In this document: positions 10,781 through 19,464 of the stretch, piece by piece | Numbering within the stretch: the first letter of the stretch is position 1 | Layout of the letters: each line of letters begins with the position of its first letter | Origin: Methanobacterium spitsbergense | Lineage (GTDB): Archaea > Methanobacteriota > Methanobacteria > Methanobacteriales > Methanobacteriaceae | Direction of reading: 5' to 3' | Assembly (NCBI RefSeq): GCF_019931065.1 | Contig: NZ_JAIOUQ010000014.1 | Location: 1 to 64,000 of the forward strand | Length of the DNA: 64,000 nt | Program-made: the position numbers and the translations under genes | The notes under the pieces: generated by a model | Seen by the model: the letters and a program-made list of their open reading frames with translations, nothing else | Told to the model about the DNA's origin: nothing | Databases searched by the model: none

Positions 10781-13474
10781 ATGTATGATCTTGAAACCCT
10801 GTTAATAACAGAAGATGTTATAGAGGCCAGTAAAATAACAAGATGGCTTGATTTATGGGATTATAATGTAACAACAACAAGATTTTCAAATAACCAATTT
10901 TTCAGTGATGATTTATTAAATAATGACTTAATTTTAGTTGATATAACTATTGAGGATGAAAATATTGGAAGGGAAGTCCTTGAAATTATTAAACAAAATA
11001 TTAAAGTTCCTGTTATTTTTTTTACCTCCCCTACAGATGAAAAATTATTGAATTTACCTAAAAGTTTTTCATGTATTAGAAAACCGGTTAATGCAAAAGA
11101 ACTGAAATTAACAATGGAAATGGAGTTATACAAAAGCAAAATGGAAAGGGCACTTCATCAAAGCGAGAAGAAATACAAGCTCCTAGTCGAAAATGCAGAT
11201 GATCCTATAGCAATTATAAGTAAAGATGGTGAATTTGTTTTAGTTAACCCCAGTGCAGCACGATACTTTGGGGGAGTTCCTGAAGATTTGAAAGGTAAAA
11301 AAATGTGGGATATTTTCCCAAAACAATATGCTGATTCCCAGATGAAATCAATAGAAAATGTAATTGAGTCGGGTAAGGGTATTTTAACTAATGAAAAAAC
11401 CAAAATAAATAGCAGTGATAAATGGTTTAGTTCAAAAATACAGCCAATAAAAGATCCTGATGGTTCAATATCGAGTATTCAAATTATTGCACATGATATT
11501 ACCCTTCAAAAGAAAATTGAAAAAGATCTTATTGACAGGGAAAACTTTTTTTCTGGAACACTAAATGATATGCAAACATTTGTAGCTGTTTTAAAACCAA
11601 CAGGAGAAGTTATTTTTGTAAATAATACTCCATTGGAAATTATTGGAAAAAAATTTAGTGATGTTGAGGGGCTATTGTTTTATGAAACACCTTGGTGGGA
11701 TTATTCTGAAGAAGTTAAAGCATCAATAAAACGAGACATTGAACTTTGTGCTATGGGAAAGACAATTAGACATGAAATCCAAGTGAACTCCTTAAACGGG
11801 ATGATCTGGATAGATTACAGCATGCACCCTATTTATGATTCAAATGGGAAAGTTAAATATTTGGTTCCAGAAGGAAGGGATATAAGTAATATTAAAAAAG
11901 CTAAAAAAGCTCTTAGTGCAGAAAAAAACAGATTTATGAGTCTTACCGAAAATGCACCATTTGGTATGGTGTTAATAGATGAAAATGGTGTTTACAAATA
12001 TGTAAATCCTAAATTCGTAGAATTGTTTGGCTATGATCTAAATGAGATTCCTAATGGTAAAGAATGGTTTAAACGAGCATTTCCTGATGTTGAAAAGAGG
12101 AGAGATGCAATTTTAACATGGAAAAATGATTTTAAAGACGCTGCACCCGGAGAAAAACGGCCAAGGACCTATGAAGTTTATTGTAAAAATGGAGAAAAGA
12201 AAATAGTGGACTTTGTACCAGTTTTGCTTGAAAACAATGAATATTTAATGACTGTTGACGATATAACCGAAAGACAAATTGCAGAAAACGCACTCCAACA
12301 GAGCGAAGAAAGATTCAGAACCGTTGCTAGTTCTGCAGTTGATGCCATAATAATTACAGATCTAGAAGGTAGAATTGTATTCTGCAATGACAGTCTCCAG
12401 AGAATATTCGGATACCATGAACATGATATTATAGGAGAATCTGTGGACATGCTTATTCCCGGCCGTTACAAAGAAGAGTTCGTAAGAAGACAGGAAAAAT
12501 TCAAGTTAACAGGTAAACATATGCTATCTGGAAAATTATTCGAGTCTTACGGTCACAGAAAGGATGGAAGTGAATTTCCAATTGAGATATCTATAACAGC
12601 ATGGGATGTTGATGGTGAAAGGTTTACAACATCCATAATCAGGGATATAACAGAGCGCAAACTAGTTGAATATGAACTCAAAGGCAGTGAAGAAAAGTTC
12701 AGACAGATGACAGAAAATATGGAAGAGGTTTTCTGGATAATAGATCCAAAAATGAGTCAACTACTTTATATAAGCCCGGCCTATCAGAAGGTTTGGGGAT
12801 GCAGCAGGGAAAGCCTTTTCGATAATCCAAGATCATGGATCGAATCAATACATCCCGAGGATAGAAAAGAGGTAGTAGATACCATATTCAGAACATCACA
12901 TGAAGTAAGAAGAGAGAAAAAAAATGGGATAGAATACAGGATAAGACGGCCAGATGGCAGTATTCGGTGGATATGGGGAAAGGCTTTTACACTCAGAAAA
13001 GATGACCCTAAAATTCAGCGTATTGCAGGTGTGGCAGTTGATATAACACAACGAAAAAATGCAGAAGAGAAGTATAGAAACCTTTTTGATAACATTAGTG
13101 TTGGTGTTTACAGATGCACAGTAGGGCCACATAGTAAGTTTGTAGATGCAAATCCCGCACTTCTTGACATGTTCGGATATAAAAAAACAGAGATCCTTGC
13201 AATTAAAGCTTCTTATCTTTTCCAGGACAGTGAAGACAAAATTAAATTCGATTATAAAATAATGAAATTTGGACACGTTAAAAACGAAGAACTTAAATTT
13301 AAGAAGCACGATGGCACACCATTCACCGCATCAGTATCTGCTTTTGTTATTAGAGATGACTTTGGAAATATAAAGTACTATGATGGAGTTATCCAAGACA
13401 TAACCAAAATCAAAGAAATGGAGAAAACAATTAAGATCTCAGATCCAATTGCACTTTTCAACAAATCCGAATAA
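10781..13474 (+). CDS. Multi-PAS signalling protein with receiver-like N-terminus and no kinase domain
   Basis: 897 residues. Residues 5-115 resemble a receiver domain, with ILVDITI at the phospho-acceptor Asp position and CIRKPVN at the conserved Lys. About six PAS/PAC units follow, recognisable by repeated LVENADDPIAII, VVSSAVDAIIITDLEGRIVF-like starts and DITERK/DITQRK ends. The protein stops after the last PAC (QDITKIKEMEKTIKIS) with no HisKA or ATPase domain. It is probably a cytoplasmic sensor working with a separate kinase, a common arrangement in Methanobacterium. No membrane segment is seen. The two small genes downstream may be cotranscribed. Confidence 0.85.
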   Translation: MYDLETLLITEDVIEASKITRWLDLWDYNVTTTRFSNNQFFSDDLLNNDLILVDITIEDENIGREVLEIIKQNIKVPVIFFTSPTDEKLLNLPKSFSCIRKPVNAKELKLTMEMELYKSKMERALHQSEKKYKLLVENADDPIAIISKDGEFVLVNPSAARYFGGVPEDLKGKKMWDIFPKQYADSQMKSIENVIESGKGILTNEKTKINSSDKWFSSKIQPIKDPDGSISSIQIIAHDITLQKKIEKDLIDRENFFSGTLNDMQTFVAVLKPTGEVIFVNNTPLEIIGKKFSDVEGLLFYETPWWDYSEEVKASIKRDIELCAMGKTIRHEIQVNSLNGMIWIDYSMHPIYDSNGKVKYLVPEGRDISNIKKAKKALSAEKNRFMSLTENAPFGMVLIDENGVYKYVNPKFVELFGYDLNEIPNGKEWFKRAFPDVEKRRDAILTWKNDFKDAAPGEKRPRTYEVYCKNGEKKIVDFVPVLLENNEYLMTVDDITERQIAENALQQSEERFRTVASSAVDAIIITDLEGRIVFCNDSLQRIFGYHEHDIIGESVDMLIPGRYKEEFVRRQEKFKLTGKHMLSGKLFESYGHRKDGSEFPIEISITAWDVDGERFTTSIIRDITERKLVEYELKGSEEKFRQMTENMEEVFWIIDPKMSQLLYISPAYQKVWGCSRESLFDNPRSWIESIHPEDRKEVVDTIFRTSHEVRREKKNGIEYRIRRPDGSIRWIWGKAFTLRKDDPKIQRIAGVAVDITQRKNAEEKYRNLFDNISVGVYRCTVGPHSKFVDANPALLDMFGYKKTEILAIKASYLFQDSEDKIKFDYKIMKFGHVKNEELKFKKHDGTPFTASVSAFVIRDDFGNIKYYDGVIQDITKIKEMEKTIKISDPIALFNKSE

Positions 13475-13675
13475 AAAAAAAACCATGTGTTCGGTTAAAT
13501 ATAATTTAAATGTTTTTTAAGATTAATATTCTAGCTAATTCATTTAATTAAGTCTTTAAATTTTTGATAATTTTATATTTTTCCATTTCAAATTAAAAAT
13601 TTTACATTAACATTATAAACAAAGGATTCCATATTGAGAATTGTAATTAAATTAAGAATTAAAAAGAGGTATTCT

Positions 13676-13861
13676 ATGGGCTGCGTTACTATCTGTATAT
13701 CAGACGAACTTGAAATTGCATTTAGACGACTTGTTAGATTAAAATATGGGGAAAAACAGGGTAAAATATCTCGAGGTGCCACGGAAGCAATATTTGACTG
13801 GTGTCAAAGAGAGAGAATTAAACTTCTGGACGAAGACCAGTTATTTGAGGATGAAAGGTGA
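13676..13861 (+). CDS. Small ribbon-helix-helix-like protein
   Basis: 61 residues from the ATG at 13676, which has a GAGGT ribosome site. The sequence begins with a strand-like MGCVTICISDELEIAFRRLV, then KISRGATEAIFDWCQRERI, resembling a ribbon-helix-helix or CopG-like fold. It overlaps nothing and ends 4 bp before the next gene, so the pair is probably an operon. A TTG start at 13634 is possible but lacks a ribosome site. The DNA-binding function is inferred from the pattern only. Confidence 0.6.
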   Translation: MGCVTICISDELEIAFRRLVRLKYGEKQGKISRGATEAIFDWCQRERIKLLDEDQLFEDER

Positions 13862-13865
13862 TAAT

Positions 13866-14183
13866 ATGGTAAATGATAACTATAAAGATCCATCCGACCA
13901 AGGTCTTGATCTTGAGGGAATATCCAAAGAAGTGGATAAATTTCTTGAAGAGAAGGAAAAATACATAAAAGAATCAATAATTGGAACCAGAACAATTGAA
14001 GAACTAGAAGATTTTACTTTAGATGTTGGTATTAAAAAAACCTATTTGTGTACAAAAAATAGTAAAAAAGCATATCCTGTACTTGCCAAGGTGGTTGAAC
14101 TCTTTATACAGGTTTACGGGGCAACTGTTACAATGTACCCTAAAGGTGAGAGGGTTATTCTTAACGATAACCTTTTGACATAA
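13866..14183 (+). CDS. Small protein sharing a C-terminal domain with the response regulator at 41.3 kb
   Basis: 105 residues from the ATG at 13866 (AGGTGAT upstream). The N-terminal half is acidic and helical. The C-terminal 60 residues (TLDVGIKKTYLCT ... YGATVTMYPKGERVILND) align by eye with the end of the receiver protein at 41324-42007 (SLDIGTNKIYIT ... YGGEFTIYPKGDEICLELD). This is therefore a shared, unnamed output module carried here without a receiver domain. It probably acts with the RHH-like gene just upstream and perhaps the multi-PAS protein; no function can be assigned. Confidence 0.7.
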   Translation: MVNDNYKDPSDQGLDLEGISKEVDKFLEEKEKYIKESIIGTRTIEELEDFTLDVGIKKTYLCTKNSKKAYPVLAKVVELFIQVYGATVTMYPKGERVILNDNLLT

Positions 14184-14284
14184 TTTCATGAATATTTCTA
14201 TTTTTTAGATTGATAGTTTTTAGACAAGAGGTTTTCATCTTAACGATAACATTTTTTTTTGAATAGAAAAAAAACCTATCTATC

Positions 14285-14470
14285 CTATATTCTTGGTTCT
14301 GGCATGAAATAATATTCATTTCTCATTTTAATCAGTTGCTTTATCATTTTAGAATTGAGTTCCAATATTTCATTGTAAAGTTCATCATATTTCTGGCTTG
14401 AAGGATCGTCTTTAATTAACATAATCTCATTGAATTTGATATCAAATTCTTTTTTTAGTTCAATTAACAT
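14285..14470 (-). CDS. Small helical protein, hypothetical
   Basis: 61 residues, probably one helical hairpin or coiled coil (LKKEFDIKFNEIMLIKDD, then YNEILELNSKMIKQLIKM). A GGGGC stretch seven bases before the ATG may serve as ribosome site. No domain recognised. It lies at the left edge of the accessory island and could belong to either side. Confidence 0.4.
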   Translation of the reverse strand: MLIELKKEFDIKFNEIMLIKDDPSSQKYDELYNEILELNSKMIKQLIKMRNEYYFMPEPRI

Positions 14471-14982
14471 TTTTTTGCCCCATTTAATTTAAAACTTCAA
14501 TTGTATTAGAAAGTTATATAATTCATGTACATTGATTCAATTATAGCTCAAATTTAATACTAATTCATGTATATTAAATAAAGCTGTGGAATAATTGATG
14601 TATTCTTAAAATTATTATAGGTTTTGGACTTAAATGTCCATAATTCGATGATTTTCTTACTCTTTTGTTGGAGATCTATTATTATTTTAATACTTGTTGA
14701 TGTTTATATTCATTCTATAATAAGGACAACTAAACGTTGTACCCATAGGAGTCTTTTTGGTTAATCTATATCTAAAAAAGGGAGTATTTTTACTATAATG
14801 ACATAATAATTATATTATTAGTATTATTAAATATTAGAAATAAAATTGTCTAAATATACAATTTATATTTATTTTTAGATAATCACGTTTTGAAAGAATT
14901 TATTACTTTTCTAAAAATATATAATGATTTAAAATTTTTTGATTTATATTTTTATTCCGGATTTGATAAACCATATTTTATA
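14471..14982. other. Non-coding, AT-rich left edge of the island
   Basis: 512 bp with no convincing gene. It holds a loose direct repeat of TAATTCATGTA (about 14520 and 14562), a short inverted repeat TGGAC...GTCCA near 14627-14641 and ACAAC...GTTGT near 14728. These may be remnants or binding sites; nothing identifies an attachment site. Confidence 0.4.
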
Positions 14983-16599
14983 TTAAAAATTCATTGATTT
15001 AAAATTTTTTTCAATCTCTAAAAATTCATTAGGAGTATGATTTTGATTAAAAAGAGATAAGAACATACATTCGTCATTTAATAAGAAAAGTAGTTTATCA
15101 TTTAAAATTTTATTATGGATTACGTGCTTATGAACGTTTATCCAACTATAACTCATTGCATATACATATGTTAATGGAATAAATCTTTTATTAGAAGTAT
15201 AATAAATCCAATAAGATTTATAATTTATAATATCATCTAATTTCTCATTTAATAATTTTAAAAAACTAGATTCGTCTTTTTTTAAAAGGAGTATAAAATA
15301 ATAAATAATAATATTATTAAATTCAGTACCTATGAAATCATTCGGAATAAGCATACTTTTCCATAAATTCTCAAGAAAATTTTCCCACTTTATAAATACT
15401 TTTTCAGCCAAAAAACTTGCTAATGGTTCATTAAACTTAATTAAAGAACTTAATATGATGTCCCAAAAAATATTATTAGGTTGATTATTTCTTTTTTTAT
15501 GATCATTCATACTTTTCAACATTGATTTATTTAATTTAGCTTCATAATCAAGTCCTAAATTAAAATTTGGATATATTTCAATTAGATCAATACATATATC
15601 CCTTTGATCCAATAATTTTCCAATTAGTTCTTCATTATTTATATTAGCCAGTGCTCTTCCAATGATTTTCCCAAAAAGAACTTTATTTTCATAGTTTAAA
15701 AAAAGAATTATACCATTAATAAAAAAAATTTCATCAATAGAATAAAGTTTCTCAAACATAGTTGAAACTAGTAGAATTTCACTTTCCCCAAAATTTTTTT
15801 TATTAGTGTATTTGATTATTTGTCTTAAATATTCAATTATTATCCATTTATCCTCTAAACGGATTATAGCCTCTATAATCTCATTGTTTACTTTGTTCTC
15901 TATCATACAAATGTATTTGATCAATATAAAATGTTTTTTAATTGATTTTAAAAAATATATATAATTATCAGGTTCTAAAAGTAATATTCTAACTAAAAAT
16001 GAAATGAAAACATTTTCAGGAAAATTGCCTTTATTTTTATCAATATACTCCTCATAAACTAACTTAAGATCCTCATTTTTGATACCTTTAATATAGTTTT
16101 CATGTGAAATTTTTACAATATGAGGAAAATCTTCCGGTAGCTCATAAGTTTCTTTTAAATTACATAAAAATTCAAATATAAGTTTTTTAATATTTGAAAA
16201 TGTATTATATTCAGTTATAATGCTCAGACATTCTGTTTTAACTTGTAAATGATAAAATATTATTGCAACAGGATAAATGAATTTTAAGTCCTCATTAAAT
16301 GCTGTTTTTTTGAGATATATTTCACATATTTTCAATATATTTAAAATTAAATCAATATCATTCTTTTTAAACTCATCAGAACCAGTTTCATACTCAGAGT
16401 TTATTTCTTCTATTTTATTAGTTATCGTTATTGGTAATATTTCCGGTAGGTGATTTATTAAATCGATAATATCATAATTTTCTAAAATTTGATCAATTTT
16501 ATCAAGATCAATAATTAAATTATCTTCAGATAATTTTTTTAATTCATCTAACAATTCTTTATTGATATTAGTTAGCATTATTCTTCCAGATATTTCCAT
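14983..16599 (-). CDS. Unknown protein, partner of the PLD-like gene
   Basis: 538 residues, mostly helical, leucine/isoleucine/lysine-rich, without membrane segments or recognisable catalytic motifs. It overlaps the upstream PLD-like gene by 22 bp, indicating translational coupling and probably a shared complex. Its setting in a cluster of restriction, toxin-antitoxin and Shedu-like genes suggests a defence role, which is inference. The overall helical-repeat look would suit a sensor or scaffold subunit. Very AT-rich codon use matches its neighbours in the island and differs from the flanks. Confidence 0.65.
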   Translation of the reverse strand: MEISGRIMLTNINKELLDELKKLSEDNLIIDLDKIDQILENYDIIDLINHLPEILPITITNKIEEINSEYETGSDEFKKNDIDLILNILKICEIYLKKTAFNEDLKFIYPVAIIFYHLQVKTECLSIITEYNTFSNIKKLIFEFLCNLKETYELPEDFPHIVKISHENYIKGIKNEDLKLVYEEYIDKNKGNFPENVFISFLVRILLLEPDNYIYFLKSIKKHFILIKYICMIENKVNNEIIEAIIRLEDKWIIIEYLRQIIKYTNKKNFGESEILLVSTMFEKLYSIDEIFFINGIILFLNYENKVLFGKIIGRALANINNEELIGKLLDQRDICIDLIEIYPNFNLGLDYEAKLNKSMLKSMNDHKKRNNQPNNIFWDIILSSLIKFNEPLASFLAEKVFIKWENFLENLWKSMLIPNDFIGTEFNNIIIYYFILLLKKDESSFLKLLNEKLDDIINYKSYWIYYTSNKRFIPLTYVYAMSYSWINVHKHVIHNKILNDKLLFLLNDECMFLSLFNQNHTPNEFLEIEKNFKSMNF

Positions 16600-18182
16600 A
16601 AAACTGAATTTTCTAATTTATTCCATAGTTCATTGAAAGCATCTAATACATTTTGGGCATTTTCTACTTTCATTAAAATACTATGATTTTTACCTATAGA
16701 ATTTACAGATGTACCTAGAGACCAAACTCTTGGAGTTTCTCTAGGGAATATTAAAAAACGGTCATGAAATTTCCAACCATAATTTCCAGTTTGGTATCTT
16801 ATTTCTAAGTTTATGTCATTATTATTAGAACAAGATTTTAATAATTTTATTTGTTTGTTTTTCCATCCTTCAAGATCATTAATTTGATCATCTACTTTTT
16901 CTCTAGTTTCTTTTGAATAAGATGTAATAACTTTCATTTCACATTTTGAATATGGACAATGATAGATAGTGTTTAATAAATCATCACTACGAGCATAAGG
17001 ATCCCAAAGATAAACGCCTTTATTACAGTTATCTTTAATAATTTTCCTTAAATCATTAATAGCTTCATTATTTTGATTTATTCCGTTAATTCCATAGTGT
17101 AAAAATTCCTTTCTTTCTATTAATTTCTTCTTAGATTCCATATATTCTCTATCTAATATCTGATGAGCATAACTATATTTATACCCTATTAATTTGTTCT
17201 CAAAACTCTTTAATTTAATTTCATAAGTTTTATCATCAATAGAGATAGTTCTTGGTTCATCCAACAAATTAATATTTTTTGTTACATCTACTTCTCTAAC
17301 ATAAAATCCTTTAGAATAATACAAAATAAAATCATTTTCATTATCTTTAATAAATTCAGTTGTTTCTCCATCTAAATTTCCAATATTAATTATTTCATTT
17401 TTAGATATACCAGAAATACAGACATTTCCTACTATATTTCCATCTAATGATGTATATGCAAAATAATTTAAGGATTTTTCTCTTAAAAGTGGATGATAAC
17501 CAATTTTTACCTTTAATTTATCCCTATTCTCTGATGGTTTTGTTTTTACAGAGATTAAAGTTATTGGAAATTGAAATATTATATTACAAGCTCTTTCATT
17601 TGAGAAAAAAAGGTCTATTGGAAAATATTTTGAAATTATATTACAAGCTTTTTTGTATTCATCTTTACTTAATAATTTTAACAATTTTTTTTCTTCAGAA
17701 AAAAATTCAATAATATAAGATCCATTTTCACCATTATTTTTGAGTATTTCATTAAGTGGAATACTATTCATTATAGAAACGCTTTTAAAAGAAGGAATGA
17801 ATTGTTTAGGTATTATATTAAATTTTTCTATATACAGAGGTCCTTCTTTCAGAATAAGAGAAGTATAATCATTTTCAACCTTTAAATTAAATAAATTATT
17901 AAATATTGATTTAGCTTCGTCAATATGTATTCTTTTTTGAGAAATACCTAATGATATCTCTTTATTAATGCGTTGTAGATTGTAAGTTATATTAAATCTT
18001 TTTGAAGTTGTTTTATTCTCTTCAAAAACTACTAAAGTAAATAAATTTATTGGTTTATTGTCATTTATAAGATATATATTCGATATTTCCGCTGTATTGT
18101 AAAATGCTATATTGCCTTTTTTAATTAAATGTTCAAAATCTGTTTTAATAGAATTATCGTTAGTTTTTGAATTTAATTCCAT
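16578..18182 (-). CDS. PLD-like phosphodiesterase-domain protein, putative defence effector
   Basis: 534 residues. The C-terminal quarter carries a phospholipase-D-like pattern: GVYLWDPYARSDDL, then NYGWKFHDRFLIFP (an H-x-R variant of the HKD box), then SLGTSVNSIGKNHS. The N-terminal 350 residues are not recognised. The layout recalls VPA1262-type proteins known from defence islands, but that is a memory-based guess. First gene of a two-gene operon with the 538-residue protein. The ATG at 18182 is 50 bp from the strong TTCGTTA/TAACGAA palindrome, so the operon is likely controlled by an RHH protein. Confidence 0.6.
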   Translation of the reverse strand: MELNSKTNDNSIKTDFEHLIKKGNIAFYNTAEISNIYLINDNKPINLFTLVVFEENKTTSKRFNITYNLQRINKEISLGISQKRIHIDEAKSIFNNLFNLKVENDYTSLILKEGPLYIEKFNIIPKQFIPSFKSVSIMNSIPLNEILKNNGENGSYIIEFFSEEKKLLKLLSKDEYKKACNIISKYFPIDLFFSNERACNIIFQFPITLISVKTKPSENRDKLKVKIGYHPLLREKSLNYFAYTSLDGNIVGNVCISGISKNEIINIGNLDGETTEFIKDNENDFILYYSKGFYVREVDVTKNINLLDEPRTISIDDKTYEIKLKSFENKLIGYKYSYAHQILDREYMESKKKLIERKEFLHYGINGINQNNEAINDLRKIIKDNCNKGVYLWDPYARSDDLLNTIYHCPYSKCEMKVITSYSKETREKVDDQINDLEGWKNKQIKLLKSCSNNNDINLEIRYQTGNYGWKFHDRFLIFPRETPRVWSLGTSVNSIGKNHSILMKVENAQNVLDAFNELWNKLENSVLWKYLEE

Positions 18183-18230
18183 AATAACACATTAAAAAAT
18201 AGTATGTAATTATAAATAAACTTAATGATT

Positions 18231-18345
18231 CTTCGTTATAACTTCTTCGTTAATATCCCTAACGAAGTAGCATATTTAGATATATTAACTTATAACTTTA
18301 CTTCAAAAATATTATGTAATATATGTTTTCAGAATAATAAAAATA
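18231..18345. promoter_or_regulatory. RHH-type operator and orphan copy of the RHH promoter
   Basis: CTTCGTTA (18245-18252) and TAACGAAG (18260-18267) form a perfect 8-bp-arm inverted repeat with a 7-base spacer. A further CTTCGTTA lies at 18231-18238. From 18260 to about 18345 the sequence resembles 28616-28700, the promoter of the RHH gene at 28711, including TAACGAAGTAGC and a TAATATATGTT box, but no RHH gene follows here. It lies directly upstream of the PLD-like operon. Confidence 0.6.
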
Positions 18346-18408
18346 ATTAAATCATAGAACATTATCACTATATATCTTGTTATTTTCCGTACTCCCAATC
18401 AAAAATAG

Positions 18409-18795
18409 CTAATCATTAAATTCTTTTTCTTTAAAATATTTGAAGATTCTTTCACGATCTTCAATATCCTTTTTATTATGATGATAAATCTCAATGAAAA
18501 CTATACCCAATTCATCTTCTAAAAATGCAAAAATAAGTCTAAATCCACTTCTTGAACCTTTATTAAGACATTTACAGTGAAAATGAGTTGCTTTGTATAT
18601 TGGGACTTTAATAGTATGCCCTAATCTTGAAATTCGATGAGTTCCCGGTGGAGTATTTGGAAGTAATCCCTTTAATACCTCTTCAAATCTAACTAAATCG
18701 TCTTCTAATGTTCTATATTTCTTTTTAAACTTTTTTAATTCCTTTTCAAACTCTTCTACTTTTCTAAAAGTAAGAGAATCATTATTTGACTTCAT
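18409..18795 (-). CDS. RelE/ParE-superfamily-like toxin
   Basis: 128 residues. The C-terminal half has the RelE-like pattern GSRSGFRLIFAFLEDELGIVFIEIYHHNKKD followed by a final helix (RERIFKYFKEKEF). The N-terminal 45 residues are a charged helix. It overlaps the upstream Panacea-domain gene by 14 bp in the usual antitoxin-first order. The probable role is an mRNA- or ribosome-targeting toxin held in check by the partner; the exact target is not visible. Confidence 0.65.
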   Translation of the reverse strand: MKSNNDSLTFRKVEEFEKELKKFKKKYRTLEDDLVRFEEVLKGLLPNTPPGTHRISRLGHTIKVPIYKATHFHCKCLNKGSRSGFRLIFAFLEDELGIVFIEIYHHNKKDIEDRERIFKYFKEKEFND

Positions 18796-19288
18796 ATTCC
18801 CTTACTGAAAATTTTTTATGCCTATAAAAAACAAAATCATAGTCTATGATCTTTTTATTTCCAGTTACAATATACGGAACATCTTCATGTGAATAATTGC
18901 TTATCTCTCCAGCTTGCATGTCCGAGCAACGATTTATAACCTCTTTTATTACCCCTATCTCTTTTTCACTAAGTAAACTCAAAGAGGGCGTCTCCAGAGA
19001 ATCGTATTTAAATTGTGTATAATAAGGATAAACTTCTTCGAATTCTTTGATTTTACCTTCATTAATAAGTTCATTTTTATTGGATTGAAAATGAACAGGT
19101 GCAGGTCCATTTTCTATTTTACGGTAAGATTCTCCGGTCATTTTATTTTCATTTATCTCATAAAAATCAAAATCCGAAAAATATAACAGTTTATACAAAA
19201 CAGTTCTTCCAAAATTTTGCTTATGTCCACATTCGTTTATTATAAAATGTAAAACAGCTTTAAACTTTTCTTTGTTGAACTCTTCCAT
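18782..19288 (-). CDS. Panacea-domain (DUF4065/SocA-like) antitoxin
   Basis: 168 residues from the ATG at 19288 (GGGG upstream); a TTG start 30 bases further out is possible. The Panacea signature is visible: LHFIINECGH, GRTVLYKLLYFSDFDFYE, MTGESYRKIENGPAP and a late SNYSHEDVPY. Panacea proteins are known antitoxins of many unrelated toxins, often neutralising by direct contact. Here the partner is a RelE-like toxin in the overlapping downstream gene. Confidence 0.8.
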   Translation of the reverse strand: MEEFNKEKFKAVLHFIINECGHKQNFGRTVLYKLLYFSDFDFYEINENKMTGESYRKIENGPAPVHFQSNKNELINEGKIKEFEEVYPYYTQFKYDSLETPSLSLLSEKEIGVIKEVINRCSDMQAGEISNYSHEDVPYIVTGNKKIIDYDFVFYRHKKFSVREYEVK

Positions 19289-19464
19289 AATACCCCATTT
19301 TCCAGTTTCATAATTCAATTAAATAAAAAGGTAACATGTTAAATTATTACTTCTAATATATATATTTTTTGTTATTATATGATTTTAAATAAAATCTAAT
19401 AATTTTTAGAATCAGATATATTATCCTATTTTTAGAAAACATTTAATTAATTCCTGTAGAATAA

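Noticed and set aside
13634..13675. Longer N-terminus for the RHH-like protein at 13676
   Set aside because: The TTG start has no ribosome site, whereas the ATG at 13676 has GAGGT at the right distance.
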